From contig MU631448.1 of the NCBI GenBank assembly GCA_026770615.1, positions 280,142 through 304,628 of the forward strand: a stretch of 24,487 bases of DNA. The letters run 5' to 3'. Of this stretch, positions 16,414 to 24,487 are shown piece by piece. Each line of letters begins with the position of its first letter. Positions within the stretch are counted from its first letter, which is position 1. The translations under genes and the position numbers were made by a program. A model generated the notes under the pieces. The model searched no databases. It was not told the origin of the DNA and saw only the letters and a program-made list of their open reading frames with translations. The DNA comes from Pavlovales sp. CCMP2436 (taxonomy: Eukaryota > Haptophyta > Pavlovophyceae > Pavlovales).

Positions 16414-16774
16414 TGAGTCATGAACGTTGGCATGCCCGACTGCGCCAACGCCAACGCCGCCCTTCCGCGCCGTTGCGCCTTGCAGTAAGTGGGAATGAGG
16501 ATGTCGCTCAAGTCCGTCATACCTCCAGGATCTTGGCCCTCCGCGGCAACCTGGACAAGTCTAGCTTCATATATGTATGAGTAGCGTTCCGAAATGAATC
16601 TCGGGGATGAATCTCGATGAAGGACATGGGGTGTGCTGGAGATCTCGTGCAGATGTCGGGAATACGATAAAGATCTCGATCAGTGTATGAGTCGGTGTCT
16701 ACAGCGACACGGACTCGGCAGGCAGGCATAGATGTGATCAGCGTGATGAAACAGCGGGTTTGCCGCCACGTGCC
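16414..16774. other. Stretch with no supportable gene
   Basis: I see only short frames without motifs. GAATCTCG-GATGAATCTCGATGA (about 16594-16620) is a small direct duplication, and GATCTCG recurs at 16641 and 16672. No RNA gene or promoter can be supported. Confidence 0.35.
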
Positions 16775-17368
16775 TCAACAAGATCGTCTTAGTGGTCGAG
16801 ACGTCTTCTCGAGAATGTTGATGGTGGCGCGGTCAGGGACAAGCCGAAAGTGATGATAAAAGGAATGGCCGATGTAGATGTTGCTGAACACGGTCGAGAT
16901 GTTCCGATCATCAAACAGGCGAGGCGCCCAGGCTCGTCCCCTATCAAGGCCGCCTTGCTCGAACTCCTTGTACTGGGCTTGGGGACGAAGATGCTTATTG
17001 GGGTGGTCACTCACTACGGTGCCGATCTTCATCTTGGTGGGGGCGTTGGGCGAGGCAAGAGCGTGTTCTTCGAGAGGATATCCGCCAGCATGTCCTCCAC
17101 CCGACGCCCTGCACCCCCACGATCCACCACATGTCTTCGGTAAGTCTCCCGCGTACACAATGACGCCGGAACTGCTCATCTCGCCGATCCAGTTGAACGA
17201 GGACCTCTTCACAACTGGATCGGCGTAGTTGACGGGGGCGTTCGCCACCAACAGCAAGCAGAGCTCGGACATGGCAGTGTCGATGTTCAGCTTGTGATAC
17301 ACTTGCTCACAGCGTGTGGCAGGCCCTCTTGTCCGAGGCGAGATGTACTTTTTCCATGGCGTGTTCAA
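16775..17368 (-). CDS. Hypothetical protein, 190-197 residues, unknown family
   Basis: This is one of the few uninterrupted longer frames in the window. The protein contains KKYISPRTRGPATRCEQVYH, then SELCLLLVANAPVNYADPVV, FNWIGEMSSSGVIVYAGD, and near the end FSNIYIGHSFYHHF and VPDRATINILEK. The balance of aromatic, hydrophobic and charged residues is that of a folded domain rather than a compositional accident. The opposite strand has only shorter, Cys/Arg-rich frames. The upstream sequence (17300-17529) is a dispersed repeat with a second copy at 9159-9480, and the ORF's start overlaps that repeat (ISPRTRG here, ILPRTRG there). It is therefore probably part of a mobile element. I do not recognise the family and no catalytic motif stands out. 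Confidence 0.4.
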   Translation of the reverse strand: MNTPWKKYISPRTRGPATRCEQVYHKLNIDTAMSELCLLLVANAPVNYADPVVKRSSFNWIGEMSSSGVIVYAGDLPKTCGGSWGCRASGGGHAGGYPLEEHALASPNAPTKMKIGTVVSDHPNKHLRPQAQYKEFEQGGLDRGRAWAPRLFDDRNISTVFSNIYIGHSFYHHFRLVPDRATINILEKTSRPLRRSC

Positions 17369-17529
17369 GCTTTACGGAGCTTATGTTCCTGGCCTCCCAG
17401 TTGCCATTTATTCGGCCCAGGCCCAAGTATTCGAACGTTTTATCGCTTGGCGTCTGCGCGGCACCTCTATGTGGTAGGCGTTTGTATCACTTGACGGAAG
17501 GCGGATGCAAGCTTTCTGGATGGGGTTGC
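17300..17529 (+). repeat. Dispersed repeat family D, copy 2
   Basis: The direct-repeat partner of 9159-9480, ending one base before the copia 5' LTR. The LTR therefore inserted at or next to this repeat. The sequence GCTTTCTGGATGGGGTTGC directly abuts the LTR start TGTCAAGG. Confidence 0.6.
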
Positions 17530-17794
17530 TGTCAAGGATATCTGACTCACCAGATATCCAGGACTCGACTGTCGCCATCACCGGACTTCCACCGGACCTT
17601 CCTGTCATAAGTTGCGGTTCTGCCGAAACAGAACCGACAAGGAACAGACTTTAAGGTTTATCGATATTAATCGATATCTTTTGTCAGTTCCATCTGTCTT
17701 AAGCTTATTAGCTCATACATCCTTCTAGCCCGCTCACGCCTCTCGCTAGATCCGCTCACGGCTCCTCGCGTCACCGCCAGGACTGCTCTAAAAC
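17530..17794 (+). repeat. Copia 5' LTR, about 265 bp
   Basis: It begins TGTCAAGGATATCTGACT and ends near GGACTGCTCTAAAAC, where the inverted partial copy has GGACTGCTGTAACA. The LTR would therefore have had the usual TG...CA ends. Its left half matches 15244-15372 and its right half matches 11838-11967 inverted. It contains the two hairpins seen in the 3' LTR, plus a TTTATCGATATTAATCGATA stretch. It is followed by about 100 bases of leader and then gag. I could not identify a tRNA primer-binding site with confidence. Confidence 0.85.
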
Positions 17795-17897
17795 GAATGT
17801 TCGAGCTGAAGGTCCACTTCCAGCCGTACTTCGATCGTCGCCATCTCTCCGCGACCTTCACCCCGCTCAACTCTCTCACGATCGTACTTTATCCTTC

Positions 17898-19340
17898 ATG
17901 TCGTACAACCGCAACTTCTCGGAGCCCGAGCGCTCCATCAAGGGCCCAATCCTCAATGCGCCCGAATACCTCATGCGCAAGGACCGCCTGGTCAAGACGC
18001 TCTTTCAGGTCGCGCAGCGCTTCATGACCGCTGCGCGCCACGTCAAGCACCTGTCACCGGACGTCATCGAACTCCCAGCGGCAGCAGCCTTCCTCTCCTT
18101 CGAGCTCCGCTCCGAGCTCGAGTTCATCGACTACGTCAACGTCAACCCGGCCGTGCTCGCCGGCCTCACGGCGACCGGTATACCCGTGGCGGCCGACCGC
18201 ATCAACGTCGCCATCGTCAATGATAACTTGACCACCGTCTACCTCAGCTCGAGCAGTTCTCCCAGGGTTTGACCGCAGTGCAACGATTCGGTCGTGGACA
18301 TCCTCAAGTTTCAGATCTCCGCGCGCGACCGGCTACCTCTCCGCCGAGCAGATCCTCGCAACCATCGAGATCATCAACCAGAACAAGTCTATGGAGATCT
18401 TCGTCCAGGACCTGTACCACTTCTCAAAGGAAGTCATCAAGATGCACGACTGTAAGACCTTCGACACGGGCGCGCAGATCCTGACCTCGGTCCAGCGCCT
18501 CAAGCAGGTCTTCTACACGCCGATCATGCAGATGGACCCGTCGCAATTCGACCAGCTCATGCAGCTCAACCCGGTACACTCCACGTCCGCGCTCTCGTTC
18601 CTGGTCGCTCAATTCCACCAGCAGACCCTCGACCAATTTACGACGCCCGTCCAGCGCGAGCGCTTCACGGACTGCTGGCTCTGGCTTCGGTCATCCCCCT
18701 CAGCCCACAAGTGGGAAACGACCATTCTGAGCACTGTTAGCCTCCATGCTCGAAGACAGAGCTCGCTCTAGGCTCGCTGGATTCGTCTCGGCGAGCTCTA
18801 CTTTGCACATTTTTCAGAAATTTGTGAATTCGTGTGCGTGGGGTAGTAAATCAGTAACTAACAAAGTGATCTTTTTTGAAAAGGTGATCCGCCATGCTGA
18901 AATCGTTCACCAGCCTCCCTAAAACTTGTTAAATATGAGTTTTCCGTATGTAATTTTAAAAATGAGTTTTTAAAATGAATTGTTTGTATGCAATTTTAAG
19001 AAGTAAGTTAATTATTGGGCGTCACCTTTTTTGAAAAGTTAGATACGAATCTACTGCAGATGTATATATTTAAAAATTAACTGGCCAGGTTTCGTGAATG
19101 TCTTCGGGAAATCGCTTAGGATGGTCGTGTGCTGGGGGGGGCTGACCTGAGCCATAGCCTGCTGCGCACAAGTCCAAGATCAAGAAACTGCCGCCAACTG
19201 GCAAGGACAAGGACGAGCCGCGACCCCGCGCCCTTCTGCAACCACTGCAACAGGGCCGGACACACAGAGGCTACGTGCTACAAGCTAATAAGCTACCCGC
19301 CCAAGGACGAGCAGCCGATCACCGTCACCTCCGGCCCGGG
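17898..19340 (+). pseudogene. gag: Copia-like Gag with CCHC zinc knuckle, frameshifted and split by a MITE
   Basis: The frame from the ATG at 17898 reads MSYNRNFSEPERSIKGPI and continues as a predominantly helical protein. It shifts near 18260-18325 and resumes as GYLSAEQILATIEIINQNKS to FTTPVQRERFTDC at about 18670. A 483-bp MITE (18677-19159) interrupts it there. Beyond the insertion the sequence is basic (KSKIKKLPPTGKDKDEPR in one frame). It then carries a perfect zinc knuckle, CNHCNRAGHTEATC (C-x2-C-x4-H-x4-C, 19237-19278), which binds the retrotransposon RNA. Position after an LTR and before the protease, together with the knuckle, identifies Gag. The N-terminal capsid part has no residues I recognise on their own. 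Confidence 0.75.
18677..19159 (+). mobile_element. MITE-like element family C, copy 2, inserted in gag
   Basis: The element starts GGCTCTGGCTTCGGTCAT and the inverse of its right end starts GGCTATGGCTCAGGTCAG, giving imperfect terminal inverted repeats of at least 23 bases. TGCT precedes the left end (18673-18676) and follows the right end (19160-19163), a plausible 4-bp target duplication. The interior is AT-rich, with blocks shared inverted with 8628-9105, and encodes no transposase. It is younger than the gag it interrupts. Confidence 0.85.
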
Positions 19341-20617
19341 CAGGCGGGCAAACTACAGCTCGCTGTCAACTCGCTCCCGCCACCGCTCTCCGACTTCGCG
19401 CTACCTAAAGTCAACTCGCTTCCGCCGCCGCTCGTCGACTACGCGCTGCCCGAGGTCAACTCGGTCAAGGCGCCATCGCCCTACCTCTCGCTCCCGGGCA
19501 AACTACAGCTCGCTGTCAACTCGCTCCCGCCACCGCTCTCCGACTACGCGCTGCCTAAAGTCAACTCGCTCCCGCCGCCGCTCGTCGACTACGCGCTGCC
19601 CGAGGTCAACTCGGTCAAGGCGCCATCGCCCTACCTCTCGCTGATCAAGCCGCCGCGTAAGCTCACGATCGCCGGCATCCCGTGCAAGAAGTACAAGTTC
19701 GAGCTGCCGCCGCCCATCATCTCGACGCCGCTCAGGCCGCACATCGACAACAGTCCCATGCTGCGCCGACTACTGCAGCAAAGTCGCCACCCGCTTCATC
19801 TACGGTCAAGCAGACGGGCCATACTGCGCGAACGACACGTGCTACAAGAATCGCCACCGCGCAACGGGCAAGACCTACGAGCGCCTCGACTCCCTCACCA
19901 ACAGTGGCACCAACAGGTTCCGCGTATTCGCACCTTCGCCGCCGCCGGCATCTGCAGCTTCGCCGGCCAGCACATCTCCGCCGCCACCGCCGCCGTCGGC
20001 CTCTGCACCTTCGCCGGCCAGCACATCTCCGCCGCCGCCGCGGCCGCCAGCCTCTGCAGCTTCGCCGCCGGCCTTTGCACCTTCGCCGGCCAGCACATCT
20101 CCGCCGCCGCCGCCGCCGCCACTGCAGGCCTCGACATCATCTACGTTACTAGATGACGATGACCTTCCGGATATCGTCCCAGGTGATACATCACCATACA
20201 TCAGACGATGAGGACGACACTCCGCAACCCGAGCCACCGCAGCAGCCGCAGCTCGAGCCGCCGCAGCAGCCGCACGCAGCCGCGCTGCTCGACGTCGTCA
20301 CAAAATCAGGTAAAAACAATAAGTCCATCACCAAGAAGACGTCGCCTTACAACAATCAGCCCGCCGTTTCCACCGCCGAGCCCATCGCCGCGTCGCCTTA
20401 TCACGATCAGCCCGCCGTCTCCACCGCCGAGCCCATTGCCGCGTCGCATTACAACGATCAGCCCGCCGCTTCCATCGCCGTACCTTCACCATCAGAACGC
20501 CTCGCGTCGGTGTCGCTGCGCCCGTCATGGCTCCACCGCCCGCCAACTGCCGTAAGTACATCCACGCCGCAGCTCCTCACAGCCTACACCGTCAACTGGG
20601 CAAAGCCAATCGAATAG
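19341..20617 (+). pseudogene. Copia Gag-Pol proline-rich spacer with second Cys cluster
   Basis: Coding continues from the zinc knuckle through three frames. The first is a Pro-rich duplicated part, followed by KPPRKLTIAGIPCKKYKFEL (19644-19706). The second, after a shift, is CADYCSK, YCANDTCYKNRHRATGK and a long Pro/Ala/Ser run (19760-20200). The third is an acidic DDEDD, then a Pro/Gln-rich part with three repeats of QPAVSTAEPIAAS (20200-20617). It ends at a TAG (20615-20617) in the same frame as the protease that follows. The Cys/His cluster may be a second metal-binding motif. Low-complexity Pro tracts are common between Gag and protease in large copia elements. Minus-strand Ala-rich frames here are shadows. 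Confidence 0.6.
19347..19644 (+). repeat. 150-bp tandem duplication in the Gag-Pol spacer
   Basis: The block starting GGGCAAACTACAGCTCGCTG at 19347 is repeated from 19497 with only a few differences. The 150-base length is a multiple of three. In the frame used here it adds 50 residues of a Pro/Leu-rich spacer (KLQLAVNSLPPPLSDYALPK and so on). Each unit itself contains two related halves (NSLPPPL-DYALP-V). Confidence 0.85.
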
Positions 20618-21187
20618 GCAACGCCCGTAGTGTTTACCGTCGACTCCACACTCGACTCGGGGTGCACAGTATGCATCTTCGTTGACGAGAGTTGGGGACT
20701 GATCGATGACCCCCAGCCGGCGGACGCCCGCATCTCGGTGGCCAACCGAGAGGCCATGCAAGCAGTTCACAGCGGCCTGATCTCGATCACACTCACCTAC
20801 AAGAACGGAGGGAAACTTAGCGTCGACTTCGCCGACGCCCTCTCCGTCCACGGCCTCGAGACCCCTCTGATCTCTGTCCGTGAATTCACTGCACAAGGTT
20901 GCATCGTCAATTTTGATGACATCCACGGCGGGACCATCAAGTCTGCCGCCTCTTCCTCCCACGCATCGATCACGTTCGGCCCTGACCACATGGTGCAGTG
21001 TACCGTGACCTTGCGGCCCAGTCCACCGATCCACAGGGCACTCGCCGCAAACATCTCTGACGAGTCGGCAGCTCTCTGGAGCGCTCAATTCAACCACGCA
21101 GGGGTTCGGCTAGTCGCGCGCACGATTGACCAACGCGCTACCGCTCGAAGCCCGAGTCCTTCACCGACAACGACGTCGCAAGGATGA
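20618..21187 (+). pseudogene. Copia-type aspartic protease and GAG-pre-integrase segment
   Basis: This is the retroviral-type protease that cuts the polyprotein. The active-site motif is VDSTLDSGCTVCIFVDES with D-S-G at 20654-20662. It is followed by the copia-typical TPLISVREFTAQGCIVNFDD (about 20853-20920). Downstream ALWSAQFNHAG (about 21070) corresponds to the LWH-x-R-x-GH start of the GAG-pre-integrase region, with the first residues degraded. The frame is the same as the preceding Pro-rich spacer, separated only by the TAG at 20615. It closes at a TGA at 21185-21187, before the integrase. Confidence 0.8.
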
Positions 21188-21825
21188 AGGCGCTTCCGTT
21201 CAGTGGCACGCGCACTCAAACGACTCGACCCTTCGAACTGATACCATTCGAGCTGAAACACTTCACCCTACACAAGCATCTACCTGATAAACAACAAGTC
21301 GGAGGCGCCGAGCAAGCTGCAGCTCAACCTCGACGAGATCGGTGCCAATACCTTCCAGCACCGACTCGCAGGCGTTCGGCTCCACCTCGAAGAAGCCTCC
21401 GTTCATCGGCATGGACGGCCGTACTCCGCAAGTACGATATGCTCATCAACGAGGTCTCCGTCCCGTACAATCCGCAGACCAACGGGCTCGCAGAACGTTC
21501 ATTCGGTATCCTCATCCCCAACGTGCGAGCCATGCTCAACAACTCCGGCGTGCCCTCTCGCTGGTGGGGGTGGGCGCTCAAGTCAGCCGCATGGACGCGC
21601 AATCAGCTCGTTTCGCCAGGCCAGACCAAGTCCCCATTCGAGATGATCTTTGGCGCTGTACCCGACTTGACCAAGCTCCGCATTTGGGGATGCCCCGTCG
21701 CTTATCTACGGGAAGCCCCGCGCGACGCCACCGGCAAGTTCGGCCCACGCGCACTGCGTGTGGGCTACGGCCCAGCCGGCATCTTCGAGATGGCCAGCTT
21801 CGCCGAGCTCTCGGGTATGTGATCG
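21188..21825 (+). pseudogene. Copia-type integrase, core partly degraded
   Basis: The left part is scrambled by frameshifts. Near 21280-21345 another frame preserves INNKSEAPSKLQLNLDEIG, which fits the stretch between the first two catalytic Asp residues. The right part is good: SVPYNPQTNGLAERSFG (about 21457-21507) contains the third catalytic residue E within the NG-x-AER motif. Then come RAMLNNSGVPSRWWGWALKS, RNQLVSPGQTKSPFEMIF and LRIWGCPVAYL, all typical of copia integrases. The zinc-binding HHCC and the first Asp are not recognisable. It would insert element cDNA into the genome, but this copy cannot be active. Confidence 0.85.
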
Positions 21826-22394
21826 CTGCCGCTAACTCCACCATCACGGTCTCGTGGCACGTCCTCTTCGACGAGACTTCGACCGCCGACTCCGTCCCGA
21901 GGAGCATGAGCACCATCGACCACAACTCGATACTTCCAGACTGACGAGCAGATCGTGACAGCGACCGCGCCGACTATGGGGGTGACGATGCCAATGACGA
22001 CCTCCCATTCCTCTCTCTTGTGGACGAGTCTGACGACGACGATGAGCCGCTCTCGCCGCCTTCGCCGCCTCCCTCGCCACCCACCTCGTCGCCTCCCTCC
22101 GAGCACGACGACTCAGATCTCTCATCTCCTACGCCGACACTCATCCGGCCATCCAGCAATCTCCGCGTCGGGCTGCGCCAACAGCCACGATTCAAGCGCT
22201 ACGCTGCCAACGTGGCTCTACTCGCTGCCGACATCCCGATGCCCGTCAACTTCAAGGCCGCCATTGACGGTGACTTCAAGAACGAGTAAACCGTTGTCAA
22301 CGAAATCGAGTTGCATGGCGCCCTGCACCCATGGGACGAGGTCATCATCTCCCTCAAGACGCCAATCATCCCGACTACAGTGTTCCGGCGGTAA
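21826..22394 (+). pseudogene. Copia integrase-RT linker and first part of reverse transcriptase, truncated
   Basis: An acidic and Ser/Pro-rich linker (DESDDDDEPLSPPSPPPSPP, 22023-22140) leads to PMPVNFKAAIDGDFKNE. This matches the P-x-(T/N)-(Y/F)-x-EA-x-x-x-x-x-W-x-x-A-x-x-x-E entry of copia RT. After a TAA at 22287-22289 the same frame continues NEIELHGALHPWDEVIISLK then TPIIPTTVFRR, where copia RT has N-x-T-W-x-L-V and the K-W-V-F-K motif. The similarity ends near 22394, well before the catalytic YVDD box, so most of RT is missing. Confidence 0.75.
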
Positions 22395-22540
22395 TTTGAC
22401 GCATAAATCCTGGAGGCCCGTAACTCGAGCCCAGTATGTGCAAACAGGATCGGGGTGGGGGCGGAGCAACCCCCATGGTCTTGCGAGTTCCCAACTCACT
22501 GGGACGACTCCTTCGAACAGGAGGTCGCGGCGTGTCGGAC

Positions 22541-22730
22541 ATGCTCCTGCTGGACAACGCGACGAGCTACTTCCAGAACGTGCCCAAGTTCGGCGCGACG
22601 ACCACCTTCAAAATCCAGAAGCAGGACCACCTCCTCGGGAACATCGACCTGAGGCTGTGCATGAAGATGCCGGACACGAACGCGATCGGCGACGTGCCGC
22701 ACTTCCTGATCGCATCTTCCACAGGAGTGC
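22541..22730 (+). pseudogene. Possible double-jelly-roll major capsid protein fragment (N-terminus)
   Basis: The ATG at 22541 opens MLLLDNATSYFQNVPKFG, then TTTFKIQKQDHLLGNIDLRL and CMKMPDTNAIGD. The pattern (a T-x-YF-x-NV segment, a T-x-F-x-I stretch, then D-x-L-x-x-x-x-LR at the end of the first strand pair) resembles the start of capsid proteins of large algal DNA viruses and PLVs. There the segment reads roughly T-x-F-x-x-V-x-(R/K) followed by a G/D-DL-x-x-x-x-LR element. Only about 63 residues are preserved before minus-strand coding sequence takes over near 22700-22730. The call is tentative, but a capsid gene would fit the polymerase-helicase at the other end of the window. Confidence 0.4.
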
Positions 22731-23700
22731 GGTGCGTGCGAGCTGCTCGGAGGGTGCCCCCCGTGCGCCCTTGCAGCGCGTGTGCGCCCATGCTGGAGAA
22801 GTCAGCGACCAGCTCTTCCAAGCCGACCGACCACTCCCCAAAGGCGCCGAGGACGAGATCTGTGAACGAGTCGTCGCCTAGGGGGGCAGAAGGTCAGCGC
22901 ACGGGCCTCCATTGGGCCGGTCTACCCGGCTGATATGCGGAAGAGGTCGCGGTCGATCTTGGTGAGCTCCTTGATGCGCTCACCCGGCAGCGTGTCGGCC
23001 CGCCTGCCCACCGCGCCATGTGGGTACCGATCATCGGTGTCCTTGTACCGGGTCGGGCAGAACGCGATGGTCTTGAGTTCGAATAGCCGCGGGACTGCAC
23101 GCCCACCCCCGTGTTCGTACTCGGCGTACAAGTCGACCTTCGGCCCGGGGCGCCGGCCGACCCCCTGGTAGTAGAGGTAGTAGGCCGCTGGGTTGGCCGC
23201 GAGCACCGAGCCGAAGATGTCTCCAGCCTCGGTGCGCGCATACATCCCCACAGACTTCGCGAACTCTGCAAGGAGAGCGAGGATCGGGTCGTGCCGGTGC
23301 TTGGAGATGTGATCGCCGGTGACGCCTGCGCCGGTGGCCGCGACGAGGTTATACCCCTACGCGTCGACGAGGCGGCCAAAGAGCCGGGCGCCGCGCGCGA
23401 CGAGGCCGGCGCAGATGGGGCTCTGAGCGCCTGGTGCAGAGCCTGTAGCCGCCCGGTAGCGCGGCAACCCAGGCGGAGCTATTGCGGTCGAGGCTCCTAA
23501 AGTGGTGTACGGCACGATCGCCGCGGGGGCGTGCGTTGATCTGCGTCTTGAGCACGTCGTACCGGTGGGCCTCCAGGTCGTCATTGAGATCCGTCTGCAA
23601 GTTGAGGCTCAGCCTGCTGGCCTTCTTGCGCACCGTCGGCCACGCCTCCTCTGAGGGGAGGTGTAGCACGAGAGTTGGCAGGTCACCAGTGGGCCCACCA
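22700..23700 (-). pseudogene. Algal-type conserved hypothetical protein with nuclease-like ELK motif, broken
   Basis: Read leftward, several frames join into one protein of about 310 residues. It opens with TLVLHLPSEEAWPTVRKKAS and LNLQTDLNDDLEAHRYDVLK (about 23680-23540). After a shift comes GLVARGARLFGRLVDA, then a TAG near 23356. It resumes with VTGDHISKHRHDPILALLAE, VDLYAEYEHGGGRA, LFELKTIAFCPTRYKDTDDR, ADTLPGERIKELTKID and DRDLF. After another stop near 22930 comes LVLGAFGEWSVGLEELVADF (about 22830-22770). I recall multi-copy algal proteins with this order (GDH-x(4)-H-x-P, VDL, LFxxKT-x-x-x-CPTRY, RAD-x-IP-x-E, LV-x-GAFGE). The D...E-L-K layout resembles a PD-(D/E)XK nuclease core, which is an inference. 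There are at least two stops and one frameshift. Confidence 0.5.
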
Positions 23701-23721
23701 CTGCGGGAATGCCGGCTTCCT

Positions 23722-23842
23722 GCTGCAGCTCGAGCATTTCGCGCTGCGTGACGCCGCCGGTCTATCCCTGTAGCGGCGGCGGCGAACGAAGGGCATGTCC
23801 TGCGGCAGCTCGAGTATTCCGCGCTGCGTGACGCCGCCGGTC
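23722..23842 (-). repeat. Tandem duplication of a 42-bp coding-like block
   Basis: The block CAGCTCGAG-ATT-CGCGCTG followed by CGTGACGCCGCCGGTCT occurs at 23722-23763 and 23801-23842, 79 bases apart. On the minus strand both read GGVTQR-x-x-LEL-Q. This may be a repeated motif of the same broken protein that continues leftward. Confidence 0.6.
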
Positions 23843-23899
23843 TGTCGCGTCGGCCCACACATCGAGGAAGGCTGACCGTTGCAAAATCTTATGCCGATT

Positions 23900-24391
23900 T
23901 TACGACAGGATGTTGAATAAGTTGTACTGCCGGCCGGCGGCGCGGGGCGGGCGCGGCGACGGCGACGGGCAGTGGCGGCGGCGCCAGTGGGCGTGTGCGC
24001 ACCTGCGCGCCAGCGCGCCGGTGCGGATAAAGTCGAAGTTGGCCGCGGTGATGCAGCGCGTGTCCCGCGGTAGTCTGCTGGTTTCAGATGTAACATATTC
24101 GGATGACAAGAGTCTCAGATTAATAGCTTCATTTGATGTTGTCAATTCTGTATTTATTAAAGAGATTTTACTATCTAAAATTCCTATGTTTACATTTGTT
24201 ATTGTTATGTTTCCGTTTGTTATTGTTAAATTTCCGTTCGTTGTACTAATAGACTCTTCTATTAAACCAAAATGGTTATTTGTCTCTGTTTTAAACACAT
24301 TTAACGAACTGCCTAATGCTGTTATATTACATGTGTTCGAATTTGCAATAGCCGTTAACTCGTTGAAAGCTTGCTCGCCGAAAACCGACAT
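23900..24391 (-). CDS. AT-rich gene for a coiled-coil protein, possible virion fibre-like protein
   Basis: The ATG at 24389-24391 (minus strand) opens MSVFGEQAFNELTAIANS. A long helical stretch with regular Ile/Leu/Asn spacing follows: NITALGSSLNVFKTETNN, ISTTNGNLTITNGNITITNV, ILDSKISLINTEL. This stretch is strongly coiled-coil-like and Asn/Thr-rich. It is coded by AT-rich DNA, unlike the rest of the window. After about residue 100 (near 24080) the composition switches abruptly to GC-rich. The same frame continues as RLPRDTRCITAANFDFIRTG and an Arg/Pro-rich tail to the stop at 23900. A longer in-frame start upstream (24457) has no ATG, so I chose 24391. Asn/Thr-rich trimeric coiled coils occur in fibre or tail proteins of viruses. 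That role is only a guess. Confidence 0.5.
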   Translation of the reverse strand: MSVFGEQAFNELTAIANSNTCNITALGSSLNVFKTETNNHFGLIEESISTTNGNLTITNGNITITNVNIGILDSKISLINTELTTSNEAINLRLLSSEYVTSETSRLPRDTRCITAANFDFIRTGALARRCAHAHWRRRHCPSPSPRPPRAAGRQYNLFNILS

Positions 24392-24414
24392 CTTATAATA
24401 TAGCGGAGATTTTT

Positions 24415-24432
24415 TTTTATACCATTTATATA
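24415..24432 (-). promoter_or_regulatory. TATA-like box upstream of the coiled-coil gene
   Basis: On the minus strand ATATATATAAATGGTATAAA lies about 25-45 bases before the ATG at 24391, within a very AT-rich leader ending ATATTATAAG directly before the start. Position and sequence suit a TATA-type core promoter. The local AT bias means chance occurrence is not excluded. Confidence 0.4.
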
Positions 24433-24487
24433 TATGTTTGGACAAATTAGAAAACAACGAGATTCATTTTTTGGTAGACCTACAAGA

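Noticed and set aside
19875..20237. Minus-strand Ala/Gly-rich ORFs
   Set aside because: They are complements of the Pro/Ala/Ser tract of the copia spacer, and composition alone keeps them open.

Overview
The window is eukaryotic nuclear-type DNA and looks like a graveyard of mobile elements and virus-like genes. It is mostly GC-rich, with two sharply AT-rich patches (about 4225-5290 and 24080-24487). Almost every recognisable protein domain is broken by frameshifts, stop codons or insertions. Copia-type retrotransposon, LINE-like, MITE-like and satellite sequences lie between genes typical of virophages, polinton-like viruses (PLVs) and large algal viruses. The best guess for the host is a unicellular alga or other protist. 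The sequence does not fix the taxon.

Region 1 (1-5554) is the most virus-like. It holds a truncated HNH-endonuclease-like fragment, then a degenerate repeat cluster. Next is a long fused gene (501-3061): its N-terminal half fits a family-A-like TV-Pol polymerase and its C-terminal half is an SF3/D5-type helicase, an architecture known from virophages and PLVs. It carries one in-frame TGA and two frameshifts. A leftward broken gene (3751-4199) and a rightward fragment (5282-5554) flank a roughly 980-bp AT-rich palindrome, made of three copies of one unit facing five inverted copies.

Region 2 (5464-14512) is repeat-dominated. It contains a LINE-like C-terminus with a Cys/His motif, several dispersed repeat families present two or three times in the window, a TIR element of about 350 bp flanked by a perfect target duplication (8219-8586), and a second MITE-like element (about 8628-9105). 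It also has a possible reverse-transcriptase remnant, a partial LTR beside a 26-nt A tract, a 91-bp minisatellite of four copies, and Pro/Ala-rich and unknown coding remnants.

Region 3 (14637-22394) holds two pieces of one copia-like LTR retrotransposon family: a 3' end (RNase H, polypurine tract, partial 3' LTR; 14795-15372) and a 5' end (LTR, gag, zinc knuckle, protease, integrase, start of RT; 17530-22394). A second copy of the 483-bp MITE sits inside gag in inverse orientation. A fragment of the 5282-5554 viral-type gene abuts the RNase H piece.

Region 4 (22541-24487) has a short capsid-like N-terminal fragment on the plus strand and a long broken minus-strand gene of an algal hypothetical family with a nuclease-like ELK motif. 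At the edge is an AT-rich minus-strand gene for a coiled-coil protein, with a TATA-like box upstream.

I saw no tRNA, rRNA, CRISPR array or bacterial operon. The genes do not work together as a pathway. The virus-like ones may be remains of one or more integrated PLV-like elements, later cut up by transposons. All family assignments rest on motif reading without database searches.
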